A stretch of DNA of 64,000 bases from Sphaerisporangium fuscum (GCF_018531465.1 NZ_JAHDTF010000010.1:1-64000), one strand, 5' to 3'. Counted from the stretch's first letter, positions 34,304-45,061 are shown. Notes: generated by a model not told the origin, from the letters alone. Made by a program: numbers and translations.

Positions 34304-35749
34304 ATGGAGCGCTACCTGAGCGGGCCACAGCTGGCCAAGCTCGTCGACGTGCCGCCGGGGGCCCGGCCGTACTACCGCGCCCTCGCCGAGGCCGTCCGCG
34401 GGCTGATCCTCGACGGGCGGCTGCCCATCAGGGTGCGCATGCCGGCCGAGCGGCACCTGGCCGAGGCGCTCGGCGTCAGCCGCACGACCGTCACCACCGC
34501 CTACGACCGGCTGCGCGAGCAGGGCTACCTGGACAGCCGCCAGGGCGCGGGAAGCTGGACCGCCCTGCCCGACCCGGGAGCCCTCGGCGCCGACAACCCC
34601 TGGATCGCCCCGCGCGACGACGGGCTGATCCCGCTGCACTGCGCGGCCTCGCCCGCCTCCTCGCTGCTGCCGGAGGCCATGGCCGCCGCCGTGGAGGCCT
34701 ACCCCCGCTACGGCCTCGGCATCGGGTACGAGCCGGTCGGCCTCGCGCCGCTGCGCGAGGCGATCGCCGCCCGCTACGACGCGCGCGGCGTCGCGACCAG
34801 GCCCGACCAGATCCTCGTCACCGCGGGCGCCCAGCACGCCCTCCACCTGGTGACGACGCTCCTCGCCGGTCCGGGCGACCCGGTGCTCGTCGAGTCGCCG
34901 ACCTACCCGCACGCGCTGGACGCCGTCCGGTTGCGCGGGGCGCGCATCGTCCCGGTGGGCATCCAGGACGACGGATGGCACATGGACCTGGTGACCTGTG
35001 CCATGCGGCAGTCGGCGGCGCGGCTGGCGTACCTCATCCCCGACTTCCAGAACCCCACCGGCCGCCTGATGGCGGACGCCGACCGCGCCGCGCTGGCCGG
35101 TGCCGCGCGCCGCTACGACACCACGCTGATCGTGGACGAGAGCTGGGCCGAGCTCGCCATCGACGACGAGGCGCGCACCTCGCCGGTGGCCGCCTTCGAC
35201 ACCGACGGCCGGGTGATCAGCATCGGGTCGTCCTCCAAGCTGTGGTGGGGCGGTCTGCGCATCGGCTGGATCCGCGCCACCACCGCGTTGATCCGCAGAC
35301 TGGCGGTGCTGCGCGCCGCCGTGGACATCGCCGCCCCGCTGCTGGAGCAGCTCACCGTCGCCCATCTGCTGGGCCGCGTGGAGGAGGCGAGGGCCGAGCG
35401 CCGCCGCCTGCTCGCGGCGTCGCGCTCGACGCTGGTGGAGGCGCTGCGCGAGCGCATCCCCGAGTGGGAGTTCACCGTCCCGGCGGGCGGGGGATACCTG
35501 TGGGTCCGCCTCGACTCACCCGTCGCCACCCCCCTGGCCGACGCCGCGGCCGCGCGAGGCGTACGGCTCGCGCCGGGCCCGTGGTTCGGCGTCGACGGCA
35601 CCCTCGAGCGCTATCTGCGCCTGCCGTTCACCATGCCGCCGCAGCTGCTGACCGAGGCCGTGCAGCGCCTGGCCGCCGCGCGCTCGCTCGGCGCGCCCGC
35701 CCCGGCCTACGAGCCCCGCGTGCGGGAGCCGTTGACGCCCACCCTGTGA
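34304..35749 (+). CDS. MocR-type (YczR) PLP-dependent transcriptional regulator
   Basis: A 481-residue regulator. Residues 20-85 form a GntR-type winged helix: YRALAEAVRGLILDGRLPIRVRMPAERHLAEALGVSRTTVTTAYDRLREQGYL. Residues 110-465 are a fold-type I aminotransferase domain with the PLP lysine at about residue 312 (ISIGSSSKLWWGGLRIG) and the DFQNPTGRLM substrate loop. It lacks a visible transaminase partner and is expected to sense PLP or an amino-compound adduct. Divergence from YczE matches the well-known YczE/YczR pair, so it most likely controls that membrane protein and itself. The ATG follows GAGAAAG. Confidence 0.92.
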   Translation: MERYLSGPQLAKLVDVPPGARPYYRALAEAVRGLILDGRLPIRVRMPAERHLAEALGVSRTTVTTAYDRLREQGYLDSRQGAGSWTALPDPGALGADNPWIAPRDDGLIPLHCAASPASSLLPEAMAAAVEAYPRYGLGIGYEPVGLAPLREAIAARYDARGVATRPDQILVTAGAQHALHLVTTLLAGPGDPVLVESPTYPHALDAVRLRGARIVPVGIQDDGWHMDLVTCAMRQSAARLAYLIPDFQNPTGRLMADADRAALAGAARRYDTTLIVDESWAELAIDDEARTSPVAAFDTDGRVISIGSSSKLWWGGLRIGWIRATTALIRRLAVLRAAVDIAAPLLEQLTVAHLLGRVEEARAERRRLLAASRSTLVEALRERIPEWEFTVPAGGGYLWVRLDSPVATPLADAAAARGVRLAPGPWFGVDGTLERYLRLPFTMPPQLLTEAVQRLAAARSLGAPAPAYEPRVREPLTPTL

Positions 35750-35758
35750 CGGCCGTCG

Positions 35759-37237
<1,479 letters not shown>

Positions 37238-37480
37238 GCCGGTCCACCTCTTCGTTGACTCGCCGGGTGAACTGCCCGTCATATGTAGTCGAAAAGCCGT
37301 TTCCTGCCGAATCCGCGACCAGGCCGGTGATCAGCGGCCCCATCGGTAACGATGGCGCTCACCCGGCCCTCGGGCGGCGAGGACGGCGGATCTTCTCCCT
37401 TTCCGGGTCTTGTTCCCGGTTCAGGGCGTGTGATGCGATGCAGGCCACCCCAGCACGCCGGTGCATTCTGGAGGCGTTAC

Positions 37481-39325
37481 ATGGCCGATCCCACCGTCCT
37501 CGCGCAACGTTCCGACATCGAGCGAGAGATCGGCGACCGCACGATCTGCGAGCAGCTGAAACTGACGGCCGAGCGGCATCCCGACGCGCCCGCCTACTCC
37601 GACGCCGCCGAAGGGGGCGGCTGGGACACCCTGACCTACGCGCAGGCGCGGCGGCGGGTGCTCGCCATCGCCGCCGGGTTCGCCGCCCTCGGCCTCGCCC
37701 CGGGCGAGGCCGTCGCGCTCATGATGGTCAACCGCAGCGAGCACGTGCTCGCCGACCTCGGCGCGGTGCACGCCGGCGGCGTGCCGTGCTCGGTGTACGC
37801 CACCTTCGCCCCCGAGCAGGTCGCCTTCGTCGCGCGAGACGTCCAGGCGAAGATCGCGGTGCTGGGCGGCCCCGCCGAGCTGTCCCGCTGGGAGCCGGTC
37901 CTCGGCCGGCTGCCCGGCCTGCGCAAGGTGATCGTGCTGGAGGGCGCGCCCGAGGGCGAGCTCTTCATGAGCTGGGACGACTTCCTGGCCTTCGGCGAGC
38001 ACGCCCTGGCGGCCGGCCCCGCCGAGGTGGAGGCCCGCGCCGCCGCCGTCACCGCCGACGACGTGCTGACCGTGCTCTACACCTCCGGCACCACCGGCGA
38101 CCCCAAGGGCGTGCCGCTGACCCACCGCAACATCTTCTACGAGGTGCTCGCCACCGAACGCATGACCGATCTCCCCGCCCACGGGTCGCAGATCTCCTAC
38201 CTGACCTACGCCCACATCGCCGAGCGGGTGCTCAGCCTCTACCTGCCGTTGTTCAAGGTCTACCACGTGCACTTCTGCACCGACCTCGCCCGGCTCGGCG
38301 GCGTGCTCGCCGAGGTGAGGCCGCTGCTGTTCTTCGGCGTGCCGAGGGTCTGGGAGAAGATGATGGCCCGCCTGCAGGCGCTGCTCGGCGCCCAGCCCGA
38401 GGAGCAGCAGGAGAGCGTCCGCGCCGCGATGGCCGCCGGCCTCGCCTACATCGAGGGCACCCAGTACGGCCGGGTCCCGGCCCCGGAGGTGGTGGAGGCG
38501 TACGAGCGGGCCGACGCGGCCCTGCTGTCGGTCGTCCGCTCCATGATCGGATTCGGGGACGCCGGCTGGCTCGCCTCCGCGGCCGCCCCGATGCCCGCCG
38601 AGGTGCAGCGCTTCTTCGCCGGGCTCGGCCTGCGGATCCTCGACGTGTACGGCATGACCGAGACCAGCGGCGCGTTCACCGCCAACAGCAACGACGGGTT
38701 CAAACTCGGCACGGTCGGCCGTTCCGCGCCGGGTGTCGAGGTACGGATCGCCCCCGACGGCGAGATCCTCACCCGCAGCCCGGCCAACACCCACGGCTAT
38801 CTGCGCCGCCCGGAGGCGACGGCCGACCTGATCGACGAGGACGGCTGGCTGCACACCGGCGACATCGGCTCCATCGACGAGGACGGTTTCGTCGGCATCG
38901 TCGACCGGAAGAAGGAGCTGATCATCACCGCCGGGGGCGAGAACATCTCCCCGGCCAACACCGAGAACCACCTCAAGGAGCACCCGCTCGTCGGGCAGGC
39001 GCTCGCGTACGGCGACCGCAGGCCGTACGTCGTGGCGGTCCTCACCCTCGACGGCGAGGTCGCCCCGGCGTGGGCACGCGCCCGGGGCATCGGGTTCTCC
39101 TCCCTCGCCGACCTCGCCGAGCACCCCGACGTGCTGAAGGAGGTCGAGGAGGCCGTCGCCGTCGCCAACGCCAAGCTCGCCCGCGTCCAGCAGGTGAAGA
39201 GGTGGCGGCTGCTGCCGGGGGAGTGGACCCCCGAGACCGAGGAGCTCACCCCGAGCCTCAAGCTCAAGCGCCGCGTCATCCACGCCAAGTACGCCGACGT
39301 GATCGACTCGATGTACGCGGGCTGA
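37481..39325 (+). CDS. long-chain acyl-CoA synthetase (AMP-forming)
   Basis: About 614 residues of the ANL superfamily, FadD15-like. The P-loop is VLTVLYTSGTTGDPKGVPLTHRNI, the second core motif YGMTETSG (residues 388-395), and the hinge region GWLHTGDIGSIDEDGFVGIVDRKKELIITAGGENISP with the adenylate-contacting Asp. The C-terminal catalytic Lys lies in LKLKRRVIHAKY. It activates fatty acids as acyl-AMP and then acyl-CoA. The ATG at 37481 is chosen because GGAGG lies seven bases upstream and because homologues start at the ADPTVL block; the frame is open further upstream without signals. Monocistronic. Confidence 0.93.
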   Translation: MADPTVLAQRSDIEREIGDRTICEQLKLTAERHPDAPAYSDAAEGGGWDTLTYAQARRRVLAIAAGFAALGLAPGEAVALMMVNRSEHVLADLGAVHAGGVPCSVYATFAPEQVAFVARDVQAKIAVLGGPAELSRWEPVLGRLPGLRKVIVLEGAPEGELFMSWDDFLAFGEHALAAGPAEVEARAAAVTADDVLTVLYTSGTTGDPKGVPLTHRNIFYEVLATERMTDLPAHGSQISYLTYAHIAERVLSLYLPLFKVYHVHFCTDLARLGGVLAEVRPLLFFGVPRVWEKMMARLQALLGAQPEEQQESVRAAMAAGLAYIEGTQYGRVPAPEVVEAYERADAALLSVVRSMIGFGDAGWLASAAAPMPAEVQRFFAGLGLRILDVYGMTETSGAFTANSNDGFKLGTVGRSAPGVEVRIAPDGEILTRSPANTHGYLRRPEATADLIDEDGWLHTGDIGSIDEDGFVGIVDRKKELIITAGGENISPANTENHLKEHPLVGQALAYGDRRPYVVAVLTLDGEVAPAWARARGIGFSSLADLAEHPDVLKEVEEAVAVANAKLARVQQVKRWRLLPGEWTPETEELTPSLKLKRRVIHAKYADVIDSMYAG

Positions 39326-39391
39326 CCGGCGGGCCCGCGTGCGGGCACGGCCTGACGCCGGGGCGCGCTTTGCCGGGGGAGGAGCGTGTCG

Positions 39392-39423
39392 GGGACCGGC
39401 CGTTACCGGCCGGTCCCTAGCGT
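39392..39423 (+). promoter_or_regulatory. 10-bp hairpin joined to the -10 box of the next gene
   Basis: GGGACCGGCC (39392-39401) and GGCCGGTCCC (39408-39417) form a perfect stem with a six-base loop, possibly the terminator of the acyl-CoA ligase. TAGCGT (39418-39423) follows directly and lies six bases before the ATG at 39430, consistent with a leaderless promoter for the secreted protein. Confidence 0.55.
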
Positions 39424-39429
39424 CCACCC

Positions 39430-40344
39430 ATGACCATGAGACGTTTGCTCGCGTCGCCGGTGGCAGTGCTGGCGGCGCTCACGGTCCTGGCGGAGGCGGC
39501 CCCCTGCCTCGCCTCCCGCGTCCCGCAGGCCCGCGCGGCCGCCCCGGCGCCGGACCGGCCGGCGATCAGGTCGGTCAAGGTCCGGCCCCGCTCCCCGGTG
39601 GCCGGGCCCCGGGGGGCGGTGAGGCTGGTGGTGGAGGTCGTCGCCCGGGGAGCCGCCGGGCGCGACGGGGTGACCCTGCGGGTGGAGCCGGCCGGGCACC
39701 GGCGGCGTGCGCGAGGCGGCCACAAGGCCGCCCGGAGGCACCCGGCCCCGGGGAGGCGCGGAGGCCGGGAGAGGCACCGCCGGGTCCCTGACGACGGGTA
39801 CGGCCGCGGAGGGGGGCGAGGGCCGGAGGGGACGGCCGTGCCGCCCGTCGCCGTGGTGCCGGTGGCCGTCCAGGCCCGGCCGGCGCCGGCGTGGGAGGTG
39901 TGGCGGTTCGATCCGCCGGTGGGCCTGACCCGCTGGTACCCCTCGGGCCGCTGGCGGGTCGTCGCGACCGCGCGCGACGCCGGGGGCGCCACCGCGACGG
40001 CGTCGGCGACCTTCCTGCTCAGAAAGGCGACCAGGTTCAGCGGGGTCCGGGTGACCCGGACACGGAAACGGCCGAGGAGGTTCGTACGGGTCAGCGGGAT
40101 GCTGCTGCGGGTCGATCCCGCCGGCAGGTTCGATTACTGGTCGTTCCCCGGGCAGCGCGTGACCGTGCAGTTCCGCGAGCGCGGGGCGCGAAACTGGAAA
40201 AGCGTGGCGAGGACTGGAACCGATCGAGATGGGTATTTCCACCGCCGGGTCAGGCGCGCGCGAGGCGTATGGCGGGTCGTCTACCGCGGGACGCGGTATT
40301 ACGCGGGTTCGGCCACATCGGGCCGACATATCTCTAGATATTAG
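39430..40344 (+). CDS. secreted protein with basic insert, related to the next gene
   Basis: A 304-residue protein with a signal peptide ending near APCLAS. It shares layout with the product of the gene at 40502: an N-terminal SVKVRPRSPVAG-type strand, a middle block around WRVVATARDAGGATATASATFLLRKATRFSGVRV, and a C-terminal block VSGMLLRVDPAGRFDYWSFPGQRVTVQFRERGARNWKSVARTGTDRDGYF ending WRVVYRGTRYYAGSAT. That C-terminal block looks like an immunoglobulin-like or fibronectin-like beta domain repeated in actinobacterial surface proteins. Between residues 85 and 140 there is a strongly Arg/His/Gly/Pro-rich insert that the paralogue lacks. Probably leaderless transcription (TAGCGT six bases upstream). 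Function unknown. Confidence 0.7.
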   Translation: MTMRRLLASPVAVLAALTVLAEAAPCLASRVPQARAAAPAPDRPAIRSVKVRPRSPVAGPRGAVRLVVEVVARGAAGRDGVTLRVEPAGHRRRARGGHKAARRHPAPGRRGGRERHRRVPDDGYGRGGGRGPEGTAVPPVAVVPVAVQARPAPAWEVWRFDPPVGLTRWYPSGRWRVVATARDAGGATATASATFLLRKATRFSGVRVTRTRKRPRRFVRVSGMLLRVDPAGRFDYWSFPGQRVTVQFRERGARNWKSVARTGTDRDGYFHRRVRRARGVWRVVYRGTRYYAGSATSGRHISRY

Positions 40345-40501
40345 GACAAATCCCCTTATTTCCGGCACTGCTCGGACAAAGTGTCCAATTTGTAATCATT
40401 TTTTTCGCTCGTATCGTGCAACTTTCCACCCGCTCAAGACATCTAGTAAGTAGGCACACCCCCATTGGTATGCCTTTCTCTACGGGGAGAGGAAGTTCCG
40501 C
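40345..40501. promoter_or_regulatory. AT-rich region between the two secreted paralogues
   Basis: This region is unusually AT-rich for the window. GGACAAA occurs twice 30 bases apart (40344, 40374) and the second forms GGACA-AAG-TGTCC (40374-40386), a short inverted repeat. ATATCTCTAGATAT (40328-40341), overlapping the previous stop, is a perfect palindrome. It should contain the promoter of the gene at 40502; no unambiguous -35/-10 pair was chosen. Confidence 0.45.
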
Positions 40502-41341
40502 ATGATGAAGCGCATCGCTACCGCTCTGGTAGCGGCCGCCATGGGCGCCTCGGCGCTATCCGTGGCGGCTCCGGCGCTGGCCGACACGGCGCCGGACGCG
40601 GTCAGCATCGAGTCCGTCAGGGTGACCCCCGACCCGGTGGTCATCCGCGGCAACGATGACGTTGCGGTCACGGCCACGGTCAACACCGTCGGCGCGGAGG
40701 ACGTCAAGATCGAGTTCGACCCGACGGGACAGGGCGGCGGTCAGTCCGACTGCAACCCCTGCGCCGGCGCGGCGAAGGCGACGTCCACCAAGTCCAGCGG
40801 TTGGAAGACCTGGGACAAGACGATCGTTCTCGACCGGCACGATCCGGACGGGAAGTGGAACGTCTACGTCGAGGCGACCGGCCAGGATGGCACGGTCGTC
40901 AGGGCCAAGTCCTCGTTCTGGGTGAAGCACGTGGAGGGCCACCGTCCTCACGGTCCGCGCGCGACGCGGATCGAGTTCGACGCGAGCCCCGAGCCGGTCA
41001 GGAAGGGCCGCAACCTGTCCCTCGAGGGCACGCTCGCGGTCGCCCGCTGCTACGGAGACTGGTGGTGGGACGGTGACGCCTACGTCGTGGGCGGAAACCA
41101 CTGCCGCGACGACTACCGCTGGCACAACTGGCGTAACCTCGGCTGGCAGGACATCAAGGTGTACTTCCAGCGCGCCCACGGTGGCCGCTGGGAGTACGTC
41201 GACACGATCCAGACCAACCCGGACGGGAGCTTCTACACGAAGATCCCGGCCTACTGGTCCGGCACCTGGAAGGTGGTCTTCGAGGGCTCGCGCGGCCTGT
41301 ACGGGTCGCAGGCGACCGACTTCGTGAGGGTCGTCCGCTAG
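40502..41341 (+). CDS. secreted beta-rich protein, paralogue of the preceding gene
   Basis: A 279-residue protein with a signal peptide (MMKRIATALVAAAMGASALSVAAPALAD). The mature part begins SVRVTPDPVVIRGNDDVAVTATV, a typical beta-sandwich strand pattern, then WKTWDKTIVLDRHDPDGKWNVYVEATGQDGTVVRAKSSFWVKHVEGH, and a C-terminal domain IKVYFQRAHGGRWEYVDTIQTNPDGSFYTKIPAYWSGTWKVVFEGSRGLYGS. The same C-terminal pattern occurs in the preceding gene product. Several Trp/Tyr/Cys-rich loops (RCYGDWWWDGDAY) are unique to it. Probably two Ig-like domains and an extracellular or cell-surface role. ATG at 40502 or 40505 follows GAGGAAG. Ends at a strong terminator. Confidence 0.75.
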   Translation: MMKRIATALVAAAMGASALSVAAPALADTAPDAVSIESVRVTPDPVVIRGNDDVAVTATVNTVGAEDVKIEFDPTGQGGGQSDCNPCAGAAKATSTKSSGWKTWDKTIVLDRHDPDGKWNVYVEATGQDGTVVRAKSSFWVKHVEGHRPHGPRATRIEFDASPEPVRKGRNLSLEGTLAVARCYGDWWWDGDAYVVGGNHCRDDYRWHNWRNLGWQDIKVYFQRAHGGRWEYVDTIQTNPDGSFYTKIPAYWSGTWKVVFEGSRGLYGSQATDFVRVVR

Positions 41342-41360
41342 TTCTCGAGTCACCGGCGAC

Positions 41361-41393
41361 GCGCCCGGCCCCCGGACCTCGGGGGCCGGGCGC
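41361..41393. terminator. strong hairpin terminator between convergent genes
   Basis: GCGCCCGGCCCCCG (41361-41374) pairs perfectly with CGGGGGCCGGGCGC (41380-41393) around five bases, followed by TTTG. It separates the secreted protein gene from the convergent small gene at 41413. Confidence 0.85.
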
Positions 41394-41412
41394 TTTGCCG
41401 TCACGGGGCCGT

Positions 41413-41703
41413 CTAGACCTCCCGCGCGAGCTCCAGCGCGGTCAGGTCCACGGCGCTCAGGGTGAAGATGTTGGCGATCTGCTCCAGCGGCATGCCGGCG
41501 TCGCCGAGCTGGGTCATGGTGACGGCGGCCCTGAGGAAGACCCGGCCGATCACGACCTCGTCGACGTCGGGCATGTCCTTGCGGAAGAAGTCGGCGAGCT
41601 GCTGGCCCACCTCGCGGTCGGCGTGGACCCGCGGGTGGTTCAGCTCGGGACTCGACAGGATGTCCGCCAGGTCCCGGCGCTCGTCGTCCGTGAGCTTGCT
41701 CAA
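41413..41703 (-). CDS. small protein of unknown function
   Basis: A 96-residue acidic, Leu/Asp-rich soluble protein. The TTG start is supported by GGGAGG six bases upstream. Sequence such as MSKLTDDERRDLADILSSPEL and VIGRVFLRAAVTMTQLGD suggests an all-helical fold. No motif is recognised. It sits on the same strand 109 bases downstream of the IHF-like gene and may share its transcript, but I cannot assign a role. Confidence 0.6.
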   Translation of the reverse strand: MSKLTDDERRDLADILSSPELNHPRVHADREVGQQLADFFRKDMPDVDEVVIGRVFLRAAVTMTQLGDAGMPLEQIANIFTLSAVDLTALELAREV

Positions 41704-41811
41704 AGGTCGCCTCCCGCAGCGATGTCGTTATGGGGAGACTATGCGCTCACGATCCTCGGGGAAATGCCGCCCCGGGCGGGGGGAGCCGTCCGTCCCCCCG
41801 CCCCCGGACGC

Positions 41812-42120
41812 TCAGGACGAGACGGCCTCGACGAGCTTGCGGCGCTGCTGGACGCCGAGGCCCCCGACGCGCCGCTTGTCGTCGACCCCGGCCCGCTCCA
41901 TCAGCGCGGCGGCCTTGGTGGGGCCGATGCCGGACAGGGCGCGGAGCGCCTGGGAAACCTTGATCTTCTTCGCGGTGTCGTCGTCGCGCTCGAAGAGCTG
42001 GGCGAGGGTGAGGTCGCCCTTCTTGAGCTGGGCGAGGAGCGCGGCGCGGGCCTGACGGGCCTCGGTGGCCTTGACGAGGGCGGCCTGGCGCTGCTCGGGG
42101 GTGAGGACGGGGAGGGCCAT
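41812..42120 (-). CDS. actinobacterial integration host factor-like protein, divergent paralogue
   Basis: A 102-residue basic nucleoid protein of the mIHF/sIHF family. It begins [35 protein letters not shown] and ends with the H2TH-type DNA-binding segment [32 protein letters not shown], the landmarks of the family. The essential copy in actinomycetes is normally next to guanylate kinase (gmk); this one is not, and it diverges in the central region, so it is probably a paralogue. AAGGAG lies seven bases before the ATG, and the further upstream extension of the frame has no support. It would bind and bend DNA in the nucleoid. Confidence 0.82.
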   Translation of the reverse strand: MALPVLTPEQRQAALVKATEARQARAALLAQLKKGDLTLAQLFERDDDTAKKIKVSQALRALSGIGPTKAAALMERAGVDDKRRVGGLGVQQRRKLVEAVSS

Positions 42121-42370
42121 GGGTGGTTCTCCTTGGCGGTTCTGTCGGGGCCGTCGTGCGGGCCGCTGGTCTGGTCGGCAGTGTGTTACCCCCACGACGC
42201 GTGTTAATCATGGTTCTGCGATTAGTTGCCCGATCTGTTCCCCCTGGTGTTCGCCGGGTCCGATCCCCACAAGTCGTGAAATTTGGGCCTTCAAACTTCC
42301 GACCGTTGACCTGACTCTCAGTGCAGGCGCGTGCCAAACCCCCAGCAGCGCGCGCCCAAGGGAGGAACAG

Positions 42371-43645
42371 GTGAGACGTCGTCTGCTCGTCGCGTTGGCG
42401 ATCCTGGCGCTGTTGTGCGCCGGCGGGATCACCGGCGCCGGGGCCTCCGCGGAGCCGCCCTCCGGCCACCAGTACCGCGTCCAGGGGCCGAGCACCGCCC
42501 AGCAGAGGACCGCGATCGCGCGCACCGGAGCCGCGATCGACGAGGTGGAGGCCACATCGATCGTGGTCACCGCGTCGGACACCGAGATCGCCGAGATCAA
42601 GAGTCTCGGCTACACGGTCACCCGCATCGCCCGTCCGTTGTCCCCGACCCTGCCCAAGCCGCAGGACTTCCCGCCCGCCGACTCCGGCTACCACAACTAC
42701 GCCGAGATGACGGCAGAGGTGAACCGGGTGGTGGCGCAGTACCCGTCCATCGCCAAGAAGTTCAGCTACGGCACCTCCTACGGAGGCCGCGACCTGGTCG
42801 GTGTGAAGATCAGCGACAACGTGGCGACCGACGAGAACGAACCCGAGGTGCTGTTCACCGCCCACCAGCACGCCCGTGAGCACCTGACCGTCGAAATGGC
42901 GCTCTACCTGCTCAACCTGTTCACCAGCGGCTACGGGTCCGACAGCAGGATCACCGGCCTGGTGAACAGCCGGGAGATCTGGATCCTGCCCGACGTCAAC
43001 CCCGACGGCGGCGAGTACGACATCGCCAGCGGCTCCTACCGCTCCTGGCGCAAGAACCGCCAGCCGAACTCCGGCTCGTCCTACGTCGGCACCGACCTCA
43101 ACCGCAACTGGGCCTTCAAGTGGGGCTGCTGCGGCGGCTCCTCCGGCTCGACCTCCAGCGAGACCTACCGCGGGTCCGCCGCCGAATCGGCGCCCGAGGT
43201 GAAGGCGGTCGCCGACTTCGTGCGCGGCCGGGTCGTCGGCGGTGTCCAGCAGATCAAGACGAACATCGACTGGCACACCTACAGCGAGCTGGTCCTGTGG
43301 CCGTACGGCTACACCTACAGCGACACCGCGCCCGGCATGACCCAGGACGACCACGACGCCTTCGCCGCCCTCGGGCGGAACATGGCGAGCACCAACGGCT
43401 ACACGCCCGAGCAGGCCAGCGACCTCTACATCACCGACGGCTCCATCGACGACTGGCTGTGGGGCACCTACAAGATCTTCAGCTTCACCTTCGAGATGTA
43501 CCCGAAGAACGGCTCGCCGGGCTTCTACCCGCCGGACGAGCAGATCGTGCCGCAGACCACCCGCAACAAGGAGGCGGTACTGCGGTTCCTGGAGTACTCC
43601 GACTGCGTCTACCGCATCATCGGCAAGCAATCGCAGTACTGCTGA
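42371..43645 (+). CDS. secreted zinc carboxypeptidase, M14 family
   Basis: A 424-residue extracellular enzyme. The signal peptide ends near GAGASA (residue 26), and a propeptide of about 75 residues follows. The catalytic domain, of the carboxypeptidase T type, has the zinc ligands His167 and Glu170 in [11 protein letters not shown] and a distal His in [11 protein letters not shown]; the catalytic Glu is in [21 protein letters not shown] and GTDLNRNW hold substrate-binding residues. CCGG and [14 protein letters not shown] offer disulfides. GGGAGGAACAG precedes the GTG start. It would trim C-terminal residues of extracellular peptides for nutrition. Monocistronic. Confidence 0.93.
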   Translation: MRRRLLVALAILALLCAGGITGAGASAEPPSGHQYRVQGPSTAQQRTAIARTGAAIDEVEATSIVVTASDTEIAEIKSLGYTVTRIARPLSPTLPKPQDFPPADSGYHNYAEMTAEVNRVVAQYPSIAKKFSYGTSYGGRDLVGVKISDNVATDENEPEVLFTAHQHAREHLTVEMALYLLNLFTSGYGSDSRITGLVNSREIWILPDVNPDGGEYDIASGSYRSWRKNRQPNSGSSYVGTDLNRNWAFKWGCCGGSSGSTSSETYRGSAAESAPEVKAVADFVRGRVVGGVQQIKTNIDWHTYSELVLWPYGYTYSDTAPGMTQDDHDAFAALGRNMASTNGYTPEQASDLYITDGSIDDWLWGTYKIFSFTFEMYPKNGSPGFYPPDEQIVPQTTRNKEAVLRFLEYSDCVYRIIGKQSQYC

Positions 43646-43665
43646 CCCGCGAGGCCATTAAACCA

Positions 43666-43893
43666 GCGAGGGGCGCGGCGGTGGTCTGAGGAGGAGGGAG
43701 GGTGAGGTACGAGCCCGTACGACGACGAAGGCCGCCGCCTCAAGGAGCGCCCCTCGCCGCCGAGCGAAGGCGAGGCAGTCAAGCACGGGCGCGGCGGTGG
43801 TCTGAGGAGGAGGGAGGGTGAGGTACGAGCCCGGACGACGACGAAGGCCGCCGCCTCAAGGAGCGCCCCTCGCCGCCGAGCGGAGCGAGGCAA
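43666..43893. repeat. tandemly duplicated hairpin-forming intergenic element
   Basis: Two nearly identical copies of about 105 bases start at 43671 and 43787, a 116-base period. They differ at one base (CCCGTACG versus CCCGGACG) before diverging at the ends. The first copy is flanked by GCGAGGGGCGC (43666-43676), which pairs with GCGCCCCTCGC (43747-43757), and inner GGCGG/CCGCC and CTGAGG/CCTCA arms continue the stem; the tip has GTACG-AGCC-CGTAC. The second copy keeps most of these pairs. No gene is present. It looks like a REP/MITE-like element or a pair of structured RNAs. Confidence 0.7.
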
Positions 43894-44040
43894 TTAGACA
43901 GGGCCGCCGTCCCCACTCGGGCGGCGGCCGTACCTCCCCGTGCAGGTGAGCGGCGGGTCGGTGGCGCGAAGGCGCGAGCAGGAGCGAAGATCGTGAGCAG
44001 CGGGACCAAGCGGCCGTCACCCTCCGCAAGGGACGGACCG
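43894..44040. other. intergenic upstream of the aldo/keto reductase
   Basis: No gene is seen. The right-hand end leads into the palindrome and start of the reductase gene. Confidence 0.4.
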
Positions 44041-44052
44041 TCGATATATCGA
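44041..44052. promoter_or_regulatory. perfect palindrome TCGATATATCGA, candidate operator
   Basis: This 12-bp palindrome ends 16 bases before the ATG of the aldo/keto reductase, overlapping where a -10 box would be expected (TATATC). Its core CGATATATCG matches the palindrome at 7601-7612. The position makes it a good candidate for control of this reductase gene. Confidence 0.5.
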
Positions 44053-44068
44053 TTTGGGGAGTTCAGCA

Positions 44069-45061
44069 ATGAGACAGCGCCGCCTGGGCGGCCAGGGCCT
44101 CCGCGTCTCCGCGGAAGGCCTGGGCTGCATGGGGATGAGCGTGGCCTACGGCCCCGCGGACGCGAAGGAGGCCACGGCCACCATCCACCGCGCGCTCGAC
44201 CTCGGCATCACCTTCCTCGACACGGCCGACATGTACGGGCCGTGGACCAACGAGGAGCTCGTCGGCCGCGCGATCGCGGGGCGCCGCGACGAGGTGGTGC
44301 TCGCCACGAAGTTCGGCAACGAGGTCGAGGACGGCATGATCACCGGCCGCGTCAACGGCCGCCCCGAGTACCTCCGCCAGGCGCTCGACGGTTCCCTCAA
44401 GCGTCTCGGCGTCGACCACGTGGACCTCTACTACCAGCACCGCGTCGACCCGGACGTCCCCGTCGAGGAGACCTTCGGCGCGCTGGCGGAACTGGTCGCC
44501 GAGGGCAAGGTCCGCCATCTCGGCATCTCCGAGGCCGCGCCCGCCACGATCCGCCGCGCGCACGCCGTCCACCCCCTCGCCGCCGTGCAGACGGAGTACT
44601 CCCTGTTCACGCGGGACGTCGAGGGCGACGGCGTCCTGGCCACCACCCGGGAGCTCGGCATCGGCTTCGTCGCCTACAGCCCGCTCGGCCGGGGCTTCCT
44701 CACCGGCACCATCCGCAGCGTCGACGACCTGCCCGAGGACGACCGCAGACGCTTCTTCTTCCCGCGCTTCCAGGGGGACAACTTCGCGCGCAACCTCGCC
44801 GTGGTCGATTGCCTGCGCGTGCTCGCCGACGCCAAGGGCGTCACCTCCTCACAGCTGGCGCTGGCCTGGGTGCTCGCGCAGGGGGACGACGTGGTGGCGA
44901 TCCCCGGCACCAAGCGGCGGGCGTACCTCGAGGCCAACGCGGCCGCGGCGGAGATCACCCTCACCCCGGACGACCTGGCCGCCATCGACGCCGTCGCCCC
45001 TCCGGGCGTCGCCTCCGGCGAGCGGTACGCCGCCGCGCAGATGCGCACGCTGAGCCGCTGA
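44069..45061 (+). CDS. aldo/keto reductase
   Basis: A 330-residue NADPH-dependent oxidoreductase with an (alpha/beta)8 barrel. The tetrad is visible: Asp and Tyr in [11 protein letters not shown], Lys in LATKFGNEV and His in [10 protein letters not shown]. The cofactor region contains [11 protein letters not shown] and the final [15 protein letters not shown]. It most resembles the general, non-steroid subfamily that reduces aldehydes. The ATG at 44069 is supported by GGGGAG seven bases before it. A perfect palindrome 16 bases upstream suggests specific regulation. Confidence 0.92.
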   Translation: MRQRRLGGQGLRVSAEGLGCMGMSVAYGPADAKEATATIHRALDLGITFLDTADMYGPWTNEELVGRAIAGRRDEVVLATKFGNEVEDGMITGRVNGRPEYLRQALDGSLKRLGVDHVDLYYQHRVDPDVPVEETFGALAELVAEGKVRHLGISEAAPATIRRAHAVHPLAAVQTEYSLFTRDVEGDGVLATTRELGIGFVAYSPLGRGFLTGTIRSVDDLPEDDRRRFFFPRFQGDNFARNLAVVDCLRVLADAKGVTSSQLALAWVLAQGDDVVAIPGTKRRAYLEANAAAAEITLTPDDLAAIDAVAPPGVASGERYAAAQMRTLSR

